A DNA stretch of 64,000 bases, from positions 41,663,792 through 41,727,791 of the forward strand of contig NC_062222.1 in NCBI RefSeq assembly GCF_902686445.1, in the 5' to 3' direction. The notes under the pieces are model-generated. The model did no database searches. It had not been told where the DNA came from and worked only from the letters and a program-made list of their open reading frames with translations. The DNA is from Sciurus carolinensis. Lineage: Eukaryota; Chordata; Mammalia; Rodentia; Sciuridae. Both the position numbers and the translations under genes were made by a program. Below, piece by piece: positions 34,460 to 46,831 of this stretch; position 1 is the stretch's first letter, and each line of letters opens with the position of its first letter.

Positions 34460-34830
34460 TGCCACTCTGATTAGAACACTCACAGTACGAGAGGACTTGG
34501 AGGCCCTGTTCTTCAGGGCCAGGTGGAGTCCCTTGTTTTGTCAAATGCAACAGATCCTCTTGACAATTCCTTGACATGTGTGATTAATTGCCAGGAGTCA
34601 CTTTAATCTCAGCATCTTCTTCACCCGTGTTGCTCAGGCTCCGCTCTCCAGCTGCCACACTGTGTCTCTCAGAAGAATTGAAATATGCCTTTATATTTAA
34701 ATTTAGTCCTTGTGATCAGGCTGAACCTGTCACACACCTGACATCCTCACCTAATAATAGGCAAGCCTGAGTGAGTACCAGGGCTCCCAGTGTATATTCA
34801 GTACTCTATCCATTGTGTGAAAAGACCGGT
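34460..34830. other. GC-richer unique patch with exon-like signals
   Basis: A pyrimidine tract ending in CAG at 34457-34459 precedes a GC-richer stretch. The sequence CAG/GTGGAGT at 34520-34526 could act as a weak splice donor, giving a hypothetical 63-base exon with one open frame (ATLIRTLTVREDLEALFF). A perfect 7-bp GC-rich stem-loop lies at 34502-34520. I do not recognise the peptide, so coding status is unproven. A conserved non-coding element or an old repeat is equally possible. Confidence 0.3.
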
Positions 34831-35984
34831 GTCTCCTGGAGCCTGCATTTATGCATGCATTTATTTTCTCTCATGCCCACTCACCTTGCCATCTGACAGT
34901 TTTCTTTAAAACCAGTGTTTGATTAGTTGATGCTTTTTGTGCTTTATATACTTACACATTTCTTCAAATACCGAATCACAAATTTTAAAAACTCCAGTCT
35001 TCAAGATGTTTAGATTTAATAATTACATGAAACCCCAAACAGTCAAGTAGAGAATAGACAGGGTGAAATCAATAGTCACTCATTTTAAAATGTAATGAAA
35101 AGCACCATATTTAATGGATTTTGAAAAAAATACATTAAAATTTTTCAACCAGTCTCAGGATAATTTCTAGAAGCTTGAAATAAAGTACAGTGTTGATTAA
35201 ATTAATGCTTACAAAACATTTCGAATAATAGCTTCAATAAATATTCTACAGTATAATATTAAAGTACTTTTTATTTAACATACTCTCCCATTTAATTCAA
35301 ATAACAATATTTCCATTTTCCGAAATATTTCCATTTCAGAATATAGTGTTCCTTCATTTTCTTTACCAAGAAATACCATTTGTCTAATCATATCACTTAT
35401 TTTTTGATAGTTCAAGGGAAGATCTAAATAATGGAAGCAGCATCTCTGCTTCCAAGTTTTTCACTTATTTTCTGTTAGTAACCTTTTGAAACAAACTTTC
35501 ACACACTCATTCCCTTGCAGGCAGGCATTCCTTGACACATTTCCAGCAGCAAGCAGTGGTGAATGCAAACAATGATCTGTCCTTTTCCACAAGAACACCC
35601 AGTGTTCTCTGTTGAGAGAATTTAACTCTGAATTCTGGTAAGAGTTCCCTCTTGTAGCTCCTATTTCTCTGCTCAGCCAGCATGAGAGTTGATTAAAGAA
35701 AGGTTTTTCCCTTCTACTTTTACAGCAGCACAAATTCCTGTTACTCTCAGAAAGAAGAAAAAGAGTTCACAGTGTTAAATTAGCTGCATTTTAAATACCC
35801 TGAATAGATTCAAATATAATTTTCATGAATCTGTGAATTCAGAAATGGCTTCCTTCAGCTCAGATACTAAAAAGTTGAGATCACATTATGTTTTTTACTT
35901 TAGTATGAATAAAATAGCCACTCATTGCTTAGTAAGTTTATTCAGGTGCCTTTTTTCAAACTTCAGGTATATTTTCTTTAACTC
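34831..35984. other. Unique AT-rich sequence
   Basis: No gene recognised. A perfect 9-bp stem with a five-base loop occurs at 35432-35454. The frame at 35461-35733 (minus) has no recognisable similarity. Confidence 0.4.
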
Positions 35985-36110
35985 ATTCATTTATTTACCT
36001 ATTCATTCATTAAATCATTAATGCAAATGTCCATAAGCATTTATTTTAAGTATTTACTACAAAACTGAAATAGGTGGTCTTGGGGATTGGTTCAAAGAAA
36101 ATTACTGATA
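35985..36110 (-). mobile_element. Probable L2 3' end, antisense
   Basis: TTCATTTATTTACCTATTCA, then AAGTATTTACTACAAAACTG, then GTGGTCTTGGGGATTGGTTC mirrors the L2 3' end read on the minus strand. Confidence 0.45.
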
Positions 36111-36715
36111 ATTCTATTTACGTCAGTATACTCGTTAAGGTATTTGACATTTCAGATGCAACCTGATAAAATCCTCCTCACAGAAGATGCCTCAACTTAA
36201 GCAAACTTGATTGTGTCTAATCAGAATTTTTGTCATATAAAATAGTTAAGGAATTTCATATTAGATGTTTGAACTTACAAATTTTTTATTCAAATAGCTC
36301 AAAAGATGTGTTTGCTAATATTTTATGCTATGGTATTATTTATGGAAATATTTCTTGGACAATTGGGGCTTTTAGGGTGTAACAAATTAACAAATTCATT
36401 CTCTTTTCTCTCCTGTTCACTGCTCAGTGAGAATGGAATTTTTATGGTCTAGATGAAATTATTGACAGTTTCTTAAACTTGCTTTTCCCCATTTTCATTC
36501 CAAAGAGAAGGATCTCATTTAAGAAACTTCATTCATAATTGCCTTTTGTCTCCCCAAACAGAAGGAACCATGCAGAAGGGAGGCTTGTAGAAGGCAAAGT
36601 CTGAACACTACGGGTCTATTTTCTATTCCCTGCCTAGATTTTTATTCTCTTCCATCTCTCACTTGGCTGCCATAGTCTGCTTCAGGGCTAAAGGGAGAGG
36701 AAAGATTAATGGGAG
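36111..36715. other. AT-rich sequence without recognised features
   Basis: Nothing recognised. Confidence 0.4.
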
Positions 36716-36743
36716 AAAAAAAAAAAAAAAAAAAAAAAAAAAA
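36716..36743. repeat. Poly(A), 28 bases
   Basis: A pure A run. The upstream sequence does not match a SINE or LINE body that I recognise. It lies within a spurious open frame (36663-36947). Confidence 0.9.
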
Positions 36744-39229
36744 GGTCAAGGGCAAGGATTTTGTTTCTTGAGCATTAGTTGCCACAGGCAGCCAAGCTCA
36801 GTGAACCTTCTTGAATCCCAGCTGGCCAGAGTCAGCCACATAAGAAATAGGGAAAGGATGGAAAAAAGAAAGAGAAATTGTATACAAGTTCATCAAACTG
36901 GGAAGAAACAGCTAGATTCTCCACCAGTCCCACAAAAGTGGTTATAATTTTTAGAAACAAAAGTCAGGTGATACCCCTATGTAGATTTAGCTAAGATTTA
37001 ACTAGGCCTTCAGTCTCCATTCTTGGTACAAAAAAGGACTGGATGCAGAAAAGCAATTATTATGAAGTTGCTTTTTAATTTCAAAGGGCATCTGTTTAAA
37101 GTGATATTATTTGTAGCATTGAATTTTAATGTGATTCGCAGATTTTCAGGGCTAACTCTTTTTTGAAGTAGGTTTTTCTGAACTACTTCTAATGATACAA
37201 GTGATGTGTTTTCACCTAGTTATTTATTATTCCCCATCAGCCATGATTTTGTGATGCTCAATTTACCTGGACTTAGTTTAGAAATCCCCCCTTTTAGGCA
37301 AAAATTCCTTTAAACAAGCAAATATGACTCTCATCAACCAGGAGTTGAATGTGCATACCTTCTTTGTTCTGATAAACTCCAAAATTTAGGTTAATTATTT
37401 AATTTTATAACTAGAACAGCTAACCAGCCACACTCTTATTTCAGGTATGGATCTAGCACCAACTTCTGTCCCATCCCTATAGGAAATTGCAACAACTCCA
37501 GGTCACCTTATGCATCAGTTTAAAAAATACATTATATTTAAATGAAAAAAGAATCCTGAGTCAGATGAAAAAAGTTAAAAAACTCAAGACTGAAAGTACA
37601 TTTTTTTAAGATAAAACCACATTTTATTGCATTACTGTGAAGAGAAATTTGCACTCCAATCTCACATACTCCTCTTATTTTCTCCAACTTCCTTCAAAGT
37701 TAGAGGATATACTGGCTCTTTTTTAAGTTCAGCATGTGTATTTCACCTAATATTGGAGCACAGTAGTAGCTGGCACTTAGTAGGGAGAGAAAAAGGAGAT
37801 TCTCATCTGAATTTGAAAAATGGTCTGATTTCAATATCTTAACTTTATAGCACTCCTTCCACAGTGATGTGTCTACTCCTCCAACCACACTGTTATCCTG
37901 ACGCCAAGATACAGAGGTCTGTAGTTTGGATCATACTGTCTGAATGGGATCTCAAGAACGTAAATAAAATATATGTGATTGGAATTTTGTGGCAAGCATC
38001 TTCCATAACCCAAGTACACTCAGTAATCTCTCTAACCACCTTCACCTACTGCCTCATTTTATTTGATCCTTTATTCAAAGTAGGGCTTTGTGTCCAAGTG
38101 ATTCAAATGTGCCCAATTCCATTTCACCCCATTTCCAATTTCATTCTTATCTCATAATCATTAAAGAGATTCATATTTTCCTCTGTTGTCTATGTAAATG
38201 AGGAAAGCAGAGTCTATGCAGGGCAAAGTATGGGCAGATAGAAAGCAAAGCAAACTGTGATGAGGAGCTTTGGGGATAAAGAATAGAAAAGTTTGGGGAT
38301 TTTTTGTTTGGGAGTTGTTTATCTCTACGGAGATTGTTGAGAATTTTACTAAGAAACAATTATGTCTAAAGACAAATTTTCTGTAGAATATTTCATATGC
38401 TACTTCAATGGTATTTAAAATAATGATCTACAACATTTCTCAGGAGTTAAATATTGTCCTTATAATCTGAAAATTTTTTAATGTCACATCTCAGAGACTA
38501 GCCATTAAATATAACTAGATTTAATCTGGGAATCTATTCTATCTATCCATAGAGAAAGAATGTTTGGGACATATATAAAAATAATTTGCATTGGAGCAAA
38601 TATAAAATATTTCTAATGTGGACATGCAAAAATGAACTGATTGTCAAGGATAATATCCACATCCTCCAAAGACTGTAAATAATACAATTGGTTCTATACT
38701 AACCATTGGTTTGATTTTAGTATTTATTCCTCTGTTACTTGCAAACCACTAATTTTTTCTTAATATATTTTGAAAAAAAAAACTGCTCTAAAAATAGCAT
38801 ATATAGAGTTAGTAGGATTATAAGAGCAAACATGTTATACCACCAGGTAACATTTTGTAATCTTTTACTTGAAATTAAATGTTTAAAAAATTACAAATTA
38901 TATCACAATAATGTCTAAGTTTGGAGGACTCTTGAAGTTCAGCTAAACCACTCTCAAAACTTTATAGTTTAATTAACAGATGTGCATGTTGTTTCTACCT
39001 AAATTTTTTGCACATGTCCTTCTACATAAGATAACTTTTCCTGCTGAAAGATATTTTGGTTGTATGTAGCCTGTTTCTTGCATTAAAATGAAACATACTT
39101 TATTCCAAATCCAAATCTTTATTTCTTACTTTGTATTTAGGAATAATACAGGTTATTTCAAATTATTATAGTTTTTTCAAGTTAATGTCAAAACAGCCTC
39201 AAACTATTAAAACATCTTTCATTCTCATG
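36744..39229. other. Unique AT-rich sequence
   Basis: No gene or repeat recognised. Open frames near 37627-38359 lack recognisable similarity. Confidence 0.4.
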
Positions 39230-39560
39230 GTTTCCTATGTGCCAAGTATAGTGGGATCTAAATAATAGATAATAACCACTTATTTATTGTCTTCCATGAA
39301 CTTTATGAGCTGAAATATGGAAAAAAATCTGGGCAGAGAAAAGTTCTGCTCTCATAAAACATAGTCCCTGAATAAATGATATGTAGACATATAAATATAA
39401 AATAATGTACTTGCCTATAAAAATAAAAAGTGATGGAAGATGTTGTGCTGGGAGGAAGAAACATTAAATACAGTAAATGATCAAAGTATTCATCTACAAG
39501 GAGGAGATCTCAGAGCTAAGACCTGAATGATGAGAAAGAGCATTCCAAAGAAAGAAAGAG
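39230..39560 (-). mobile_element. L2 remnant, antisense
   Basis: TATGTGCCAAGTATAGTGG, later AAGTTCTGCTCTCATAAAAC, then GAGCTAAGACCTGAATGATG and AAGAGCATTCCAAAG follow the order of an antisense L2. It includes the second copy of the 49-nt block shared with 32458-32506. Confidence 0.6.
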
Positions 39561-40312
39561 TGTCTCCAGACAGATAATCACCAGCAAAAAACTGCTTCCT
39601 TGTTATATGACTTCTAATTCTGTCTTTTCTGACACAGTATGTTTTTGCAGTGTTTTTTTTTTTCTGAAAGTGTAAATCCTAGAGATACATGTATTTAAAA
39701 CTAATTTTTAATAAACTTGAGTATATTAGAATTAGTATTTCCTGTGATTTGATGCTCTGTTTCGATTAATGAAGCTGAGATTGCATTAGCCTTTTTAGCA
39801 GTCAAATTGCATTATTGATTCATATTAATGAAGCACCATTTTCAGTACAATTTTTAAAAATTATTTTTATCAGGTAATTAGTTTCATCAACATAGCTCCT
39901 TTTCCCTGCACTCTCGGGAATATCTAAAATAAGGAATAAGAACTGTTGCAACAGAGTTATATTAATAGTTCTAATTAACACCAAACAACTTAAATTCAGT
40001 TGCTGTTATATCAGTATGGAAAATCTTTCCCTTCTTGTGCCACTGAATTCTGATGATTTATTTATTTATTTTGCCTACAACTTAAAGTAACTGGAGACAA
40101 GGAGACTTTTTCTGTTAGAATTCCTTGACATTGTGCTTGAGATTACTCATTCACTGCAATTCCCTTTCAGCTCTGCTGGCACTCAACATGCTCAGAGACT
40201 TAGTTGTAAACAAACCTACGTTGCTAGATTACACCATTCTTTTGTTATGAAACTCACTAACTGTAATAAAAAATATTTTTTTCATTTTTTAAGTTTGGTA
40301 AGTGTTGTACTT
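39561..40312. other. AT-rich sequence without recognised features
   Basis: Nothing recognised. Confidence 0.4.
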
Positions 40313-40740
40313 CAGATCTGAAATGTCCCCCAAAAGCTCATCTGTTGAAGGTCACGTTAACAATACATCAATATTTAGAGGTGGAACTTTAGGAAGTGAT
40401 TGGGTTAATCCATTGATGGATCATACTTGAATGGACTATTGAGAAACATGAAAACTTGAAAATGGGGTTTAGTTGGAGGAGGTGGGACACTGGGGGATAT
40501 ATTCTAGTTAGGTATATCTTGTCCTCAGCTCCTAATTTTTCTCTGTGCTTCATGACCACCATGTTATGAGCAGTTGTGTTTGACCACACCCTTCCCACCA
40601 TGATATTGTGCCTCACCACAAACCCAGAGTCAAAGGAGTCAAGTGACCATGGAGTGAAATCCCTGAATCGGAGCCAAAAGAAAATTCAAATCTTAGCTGT
40701 TTTTCTCAGATATTTTGTCACAGTAATGAAAAGCAAACGA
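40313..40740 (+). mobile_element. Older MaLR-type solo LTR, sense
   Basis: GATCTGAAATGTCCCCCAAA, AAGCTCATCTGTTGAAGG, AGTTGGAGGAGGTGGGACAC and ATATTTTGTCACAGTAATGA are in MaLR LTR order. It is more diverged from the 7759 copy and belongs to another subfamily. No internal sequence. Confidence 0.75.
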
Positions 40741-41019
40741 ATGAAATAATTTTCATTTTTTTATCTTCCTCTCTATCCCTAGCATATCTTTAAGGAACTA
40801 CCATCCCAGAGAGGCTTATTTCTAAATTTTATGGTCTCTCTAACCAATCCACAAATTTCTTTTTCCTTCAGCACTTACCGTGGCTCTGTTTCTCTGCAAA
40901 TAATTTCCCAAGAATAAATTGTCATGAAATTGTACATTTAGACTGATATTAACTAACTAAAGATCTGGAGATGTCCAGATCTTTTTACAGAAAATTATCT
41001 ATCCTCTGCTGTCTTCATT
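40741..41019. other. AT-rich sequence without recognised features
   Basis: Nothing recognised. Confidence 0.4.
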
Positions 41020-41230
41020 TGCCATTGCTTCCCAGGGTTTGATTCCAGCTGTCAGCCTCTGGTGCTGTACCTTACCCTTTGTATTTGGACCTTCACTCAG
41101 TTATATGTTGATGGCTACAAGTTCAGAGTATTTTTTAGAATTACTAGAACTAAATCCAATTGCCTAAATCAAAAACTCAATTATGTCCACTTGGACGCAC
41201 TTCAGACACCTTGAAGCTAAACCTGGAATC
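41020..41230 (+). mobile_element. Ancient LINE (L2-like) fragment, sense
   Basis: AATTATGTCCACTTGGACGC, then ACTTCAGACACC, then TTGAAGCTAAACCTGGAATC recalls the same old LINE seen at 27930 and 55020. Weak. Confidence 0.4.
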
Positions 41231-41519
41231 ATAATAAGTAATATATATGAACCTACCAGCTAATATTTTATTTACATATTGGTTTGCTTGTTGAAGTCAA
41301 CATAAAAGGACAGAGCAAACTACAAAGATCTCATGATATTCTTAAAGTTATTTTATATGACAACTTTATTTCTTTTTATTTTCTTCTATTGAGCACTATT
41401 TTTGTATTTTATCATTTTTATGATGCCTTGTAGGATACATTCTAGGTAGTTTACTCTTTTACTAAAAATTGTGAAACCAAAGTAGTAGTTGATATCAATT
41501 ACTTTAAAGATATCGTGTT
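41231..41519. other. AT-rich sequence without recognised features
   Basis: Nothing recognised. Confidence 0.4.
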
Positions 41520-41830
41520 TATTTATTTACTTTTCAAATTGAATTTGTTTTTAACTGATAAGTAAAAACAAAAAATTGTGCATGTTAATGGGGTAAGGTG
41601 ATGTCTCTATACATGTATACATTGTGAAATATCTAAATATAAACATATGTCACCTCAAACATATTTTATTTCTTTATGATAAAACCTTTCAAAGTTTTTT
41701 TCTTTTAGCTCTTTGGAATATATATTATTATTATCTGTAGTCACTCTATATGTACAATAACACACCAGAACTTCTTGCTCCTGCCTAATTATAACTTAGT
41801 AACTTTTATCCGTTTCTCCCTTCCACTTAT
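41520..41830 (-). mobile_element. Ancient L1M 3' UTR, antisense
   Basis: AAAATTGTGCATGTTAATGG through CCAGAACTTCTTGCTCCTG parallels 2555-2830, a related L1M 3' UTR in the same orientation. Confidence 0.7.
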
Positions 41831-43288
41831 CTTCCTAGTCATTCATTTGTATTTGATTTCAGCCAGAACAAAATCCTTGGTTTGGTATGAAGGTGATATT
41901 TGATCACTGAGATTGGTGATAGTATCTACCTTCTATTAATGCTACATTTTGATATAGTTTATGATAATTTTTTTAGCTTAATACATATAATATTGTACTT
42001 TTGTAACATGGTTTGAGTTAAGTGCAAAATTTTATTAAGTATGAAAAATTATCATTTTAGAATTGGACAATCATTTAGGCCAATGATTTTTTGCACAGTA
42101 GTATTCATAGTACTTAGCATCCACTCTAGCTTTAATAAATTATGAATTCAGTTAATGATTTAATACTTTATTGTATTAGTATATACCATCTATTAATATA
42201 TCGTGCACTATGTTGGGAACTTTATTACATCAGACTTAATGTTGCCTACTTAATAATGACTACCTAGAAGAAAATTGCATATACTTTTCTGGCACACCTA
42301 GTTAGATTCAGTCCATCATACTAAAAGTTTAATGTTACCTGGTGTCAGAAGACAGAACAAGCTTTGTGTTAGAATTTCAAATCATTCCAAATTTCACAAA
42401 TGATAACATTAGAAAAAAGTTTTATTCTTACACTATTTTAATTGGCTTGATATTAGCCAGCTTTTGTCTACAAAGAGAGACATCTATGTAAGTGTACAAT
42501 TTCCAAACTATTCTTGTGTCTAGCTACAAACTGGGATTTTCCTGTTTATAAGAATGGTTTCAAAGACAGAAATCAAACTGCAATTATACTAAAGAAACTG
42601 CATTATCTATCTCAACATTACTTTTAGGTTTGCTAGTGTTTCTGTTGTAAAACATGTAGTTTGTTAAGAAAATAACCTGACACTCCACTTAATACAAAAA
42701 TCAGTTTCCTGCAGAGTCATTTATGTTTAGAATGAAAGCTACACATTTCTTCCTCATGTAAATCCTGAGCTTCATGTCAGTACTTACTTGAATCTAGAGT
42801 CAAGCAAGAATATGAAAAGTGACAACTATATTAACATAATAGAGAATGAGGGTGTGACCAAATATCAAAGAACTGGAATACATTTTCTACTACCAATACC
42901 CAAATTGGTTTAGATTGGTATAAGAGATAAACTACAATCAATTAACAAACAAAAAGCCAAATATTTGGCAAGTGAAAATGAATAAATTAATTAATGGAAT
43001 CATCATAAATCAAGAATTTAAGAAATTAGAGGGACATTTAAGTGTCACATTGTTTAACTATCTACATAATAATTCATGGAATATCCCCACTATAGATATT
43101 TTAACTTCTATTTCCATATTACCTCTTTAAGGAATTTATTCCAATATTGAGAACTTTATTTGAAAATTCTCACATACATTAATTATTTCATATGTGTTGA
43201 ACTTTCTCCAAATGGTTTACGTGCTACCGTTGGAAGTATACAAATCACTCTAATTCTTCTTTCATGGAGCAGTTAAAAAGCTATTTGA
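41831..43288. other. AT-rich sequence without recognised features
   Basis: Nothing recognised. Confidence 0.4.
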
Positions 43289-43519
43289 TCTGGGTGTGGT
43301 AATGCATACCTATAATTCCAGCAGCTCAGGAGGAGAGGCAGGAGGATTGCAAATTCAAAGCCAGACTTAGACATTTAGAAAGGCCCTAGGCAACTTAGTG
43401 AGACCCTGTCTGTAAATAAAATGTATACAAAAAATGTAAAGAGGGCTGGGGATGTGGCTCAGTGGCTCAGTGGTTAAGCCGTCCTGGGTTCAGTCACAGG
43501 TACCAAAAAAAAAAAAAAA
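43289..43519 (+). mobile_element. Composite B1-like + ID SINE, sense, with duplicated A-box segment
   Basis: A 7SL-type left monomer (CTGGGTGTGGTAATGCATAC ... CAGGAGGATTGC) is followed by an ID monomer (GGGCTGGGGATGTGGCTCAG ... CTGGGTTCAGTC) and a poly(A) ending at 43519. The eight bases TGGCTCAG occur twice in tandem (43455-43470). Possible short TSD ATTTGA at both ends. Confidence 0.9.
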
Positions 43520-46500
43520 TTTGAAAGAAATTTTATCCCTTTATTCAGACTAAATGCATGCCTAGTTCCTTGATTGCTTCTATTGTTATTTTAAGCCTCC
43601 TCACTAGAATTATCAGGCTTCTCAGCTCACATTCCATGTTTTTTACCTCACACAATTGAAAACAATGGTACCCATATGATCTGAAGATTGTAAAATAGAA
43701 ACTTGATTGTTATCATTTCAAGTACCACATTTCCTTTGATGTAAGTGAAGAGTTAGCTCCTTAAGCAAACATGTCATGGATTGTCTCAAAAATGTTCATA
43801 TTGTCATTAATATTCATAATTATTACAATATATAGGAAAATGTTTATACTATAATGTAATAGGCATGACAGGGCTATCATTTTTCAAATTGTTTTAATTT
43901 CTGGTTCTTTTATCTTCAATCAATTACATCAGCTATTCCGTTCTAGTTAAATTCTTTGTTTAGCAAGTGAGGAGTCACAATAATCTGCTTATTCAATAGT
44001 GATGTCCTGTATTCTCCTTATAAAGGATAGAAAGTGGATTATGTTAAAATCAGTTTGGGTAATCAGTTCTTTGAAGATAAGAATTGGAACTGTGCTGAGA
44101 ATTTGTGTCGTATCCATGCATTTTCTTTATGGATATGACAGAAAAGAAAAGAAAAGAAAAAAAAAAGAAATCTCTGTGACATTGGTGCAAGCAGGACTTC
44201 AACTTGCTGAAATTTTTCCTTGGTGTAGCAGCCGCATATGTGAGTTTAGTTTAAGGATCATACTATCCTCTGGAGTCCCAAAAAACTAACTTCCAGCAAA
44301 CTATACCTTCTTTGGCTAAAATATAATCAACTGTATAATGACAATAACTCAATAATAATTACTTTTATTACTATTATTTTTTCTTAATTTCTGAATTTAT
44401 TTAAAGCAAGATAAGTTATCCTCGTGCACATTTTGTCAACATCTTGTGGACACACTGTCTAAATACTGACAATTTTACTCTTTAAGCTTTATAATTTCCC
44501 TAAATATTAATCCTTCCCAAAATTTACAACTTCTAAATGCTCTAGCTATTGCATTACAGTTCCCTGAATGATAGCTCTGGTCAATAGTTAACCTTGGATT
44601 TATATCATAGAAAATTGATTAGGATAAACAGTGTCAACTGCTTCAGGAAGGCCATGAAATATCTTGGCATAACCATAATCACAATATGTTCTCAGGTTTT
44701 AAACAATGGAATATAATTATATTGGTTGTGCAGAAATAATCTGATTTCGGAATGCTAAATTCCACTGATCAATTTCATGAGATGATAAAAACCTTAGTAT
44801 CAATTTATTAATTTATTTTGAAAAATATATATAACAAAGTATTATGAAATTTTTAAAAAGATTGAAATAAATTCTTAAACTAGGCATTACTAAAAAAATA
44901 TACTGTAACTTTCTTAGTATTACAACCATGCCAACAAGAGAAAATTTCTGTTCATACATATAAGAATTCATCAAATGTGAAAAAACTGATTCTCACTGAA
45001 CAAAGGGAAATATTTTTAAATGTTTATTCTGGTATAAAGGTTATTATGTATTTCTATCTTTTCTTCAAATTGTCTTTGGAGAAGTTTTTTTGCAGTTATG
45101 CTCTGAAACATTTAGAAATCCTACAAACTTACATCTGGCTATGTGCAGCCATCTTCATCTCATATGCAGAACATCATTGTCCTATCCTAAAATTGTGGTT
45201 CCCTCTTAACAAATGTGAAGAATATAGTGGATAATAATAAAATCGCCTAGGATTTTTTTTTCAAATTATAATTTTTCTTATTCCTCTATAGTGATGGATG
45301 AGGTTACATAATCCCTAGGGTTGAAGAAAATAAATATTTATTTTGAAAAATTCATAGATGGTTCTGATTTTTTTCCCTTTTACATCAGTTACCTTGATGT
45401 AAATAGAGATACTTTATTTCCACAATATATACCATTTGAATGAAAAGAGGAGCATAAAGAAAGAAAAGAAGGAAGGATTGAAGGGTGAGGGATAGAGGAG
45501 GGGAAAGCGTTGATTGAAAGAGGCAAAAAGAAAGGAAGGGAAAGGAGGAGGGGAAGAAGGAAGGAAATAAGCAAGATGAATCCAAAGAAGGAAGAGTGGA
45601 AGGGAGATGAAAGGAGGGAGGGAGGGGAAAATAAAGCCAACAACCGTTCTTTCAACTTTAGACTATTCCAACCACCAATGAAAATAGATTTTGTAACAGA
45701 GATATTGAAATCTCAAGAGAAGAGCTAAAAATACATGTGAGATATATTTTCCTAATAAGTATGTCTTAATCTTTCAGATTAGCACTAGAGATTTATTTAT
45801 TAAATGTAAACCTCTTCCTATATATTATAATATGCATTTATGTGGTAACTCTAGAGGAGAATGAGAAGGGGCATTTGCATTTCCTGAGAACTGGTCTATG
45901 CTTATTATGATAACATTGCTAATCTGTAGAAACTGTTATTTCTTGAATGATCTGAATGAGAAGTATATAGGTCCTGAGAACTAAGAATAATAGAAAAAAA
46001 TCATGAATCTTTATTTTGCCCAGACTCTTTAAATCTCTATGATATGACTCCAAACAAAATAAACATCATTTCGTGAACAATATATTGGCTGGTAAGCTAG
46101 AAGCTCCTGTCATATTAATGTTTCTGTCATTATCTATACTAAAAGGTTTTATGGTTTTTACAATATCAAAGCATATTTGAAAAATCAAAACACTAGACAT
46201 CTAAATATACATCCAAAATAGCTTCCAGTTTGAAATCCAGCTACCACTTGTATTAGTTCAGGTTTTACACTGTTAATATTTAATTTGGCATTTGCAGCGG
46301 AGATATGCTGAGCTTTGTGGTATATATTTAGGTAAAGGAGTCAGCAAACCACAGATAGATACCTACCTCTAGGCCATACTTCTGCTTTTCTTTCAGATAA
46401 GTTTCTTTCACATCAAACTCTATAAAAAAACAGATCAACAAATAAGAAGTCAGGCTACCTTTTTCTTTATTTTTTATAAGATGTATTTGCTTTTACTTAT

Positions 46501-46646
46501 GCTATATTAAAATGATAATATGCCAATAGCAAATATTCAGAAGATAATTCTATTTTTGAGTAAACAAAGTTGAAACATGTTCATTTTACCCAAGTAGTAA
46601 CTTATAATAGAGATTATGACTATAGATAACATAAAAAGAAAAAAGG
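43520..46646. other. AT-rich sequence with two purine-rich tracts
   Basis: No gene recognised. (GAAAA)-type repeat at 44141-44168 and a GA-rich block at 45441-45634 (see separate entry). Remainder featureless. Confidence 0.4.
45441..45634. repeat. Polypurine (GGAAG/GGGAG)-rich low-complexity block
   Basis: About 190 bases are almost entirely purine on the plus strand, without a fixed repeat unit. The overlapping open frames (minus strand, serine- and phenylalanine-rich) are products of this composition. Confidence 0.9.
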
Positions 46647-46819
46647 GATCGGGAAGCTGAGGCAGGAGGATCATGAGTTCAAAGCCAGCCTCAGCAAAAG
46701 CAAGGTGCTAAGCAACTCAATGAAACATTGTCTCTAAATAAAATACAAAATAGGGCTGGGGAGGTGGGTCAGTGGTCGAGTGCCCCTGAGTTCAATCCCC
46801 AGTATCCCCACCAAGAAAC
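46647..46819 (+). mobile_element. Composite B1-like + ID SINE, sense, 5'-truncated
   Basis: It begins within the 7SL-type monomer (GGAAGCTGAGGCAGGAGGAT) and continues through the linker into the ID part (GGGCTGGGGAGGTGGGTCAG ... AGTTCAATCCCCAG). A 12-bp TSD (AAAGAAAAAAGG) lies at 46635-46646 and 46820-46831, so truncation probably occurred at insertion. Confidence 0.9.
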
Positions 46820-46831
46820 AAAGAAAAAAGG

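Noticed and set aside
34483..34495. Thirteen bases (CAGTACGAGAGGA) identical to the core of the sarcin-ricin loop of large-subunit rRNA
   Set aside because: The flanks on both sides do not match 28S or mitochondrial rRNA as I know them, so this is most likely coincidence and not an rRNA fragment.
45385..45728. Overlapping frames on both strands rich in Ser/Phe or Lys/Glu
   Set aside because: Explained entirely by the polypurine low-complexity block.
46250..46430. Possible old DNA-transposon or LTR fragment (GTCAGCAAACCACAG wording)
   Set aside because: Similarity is limited to a few words and could not be extended to a family.
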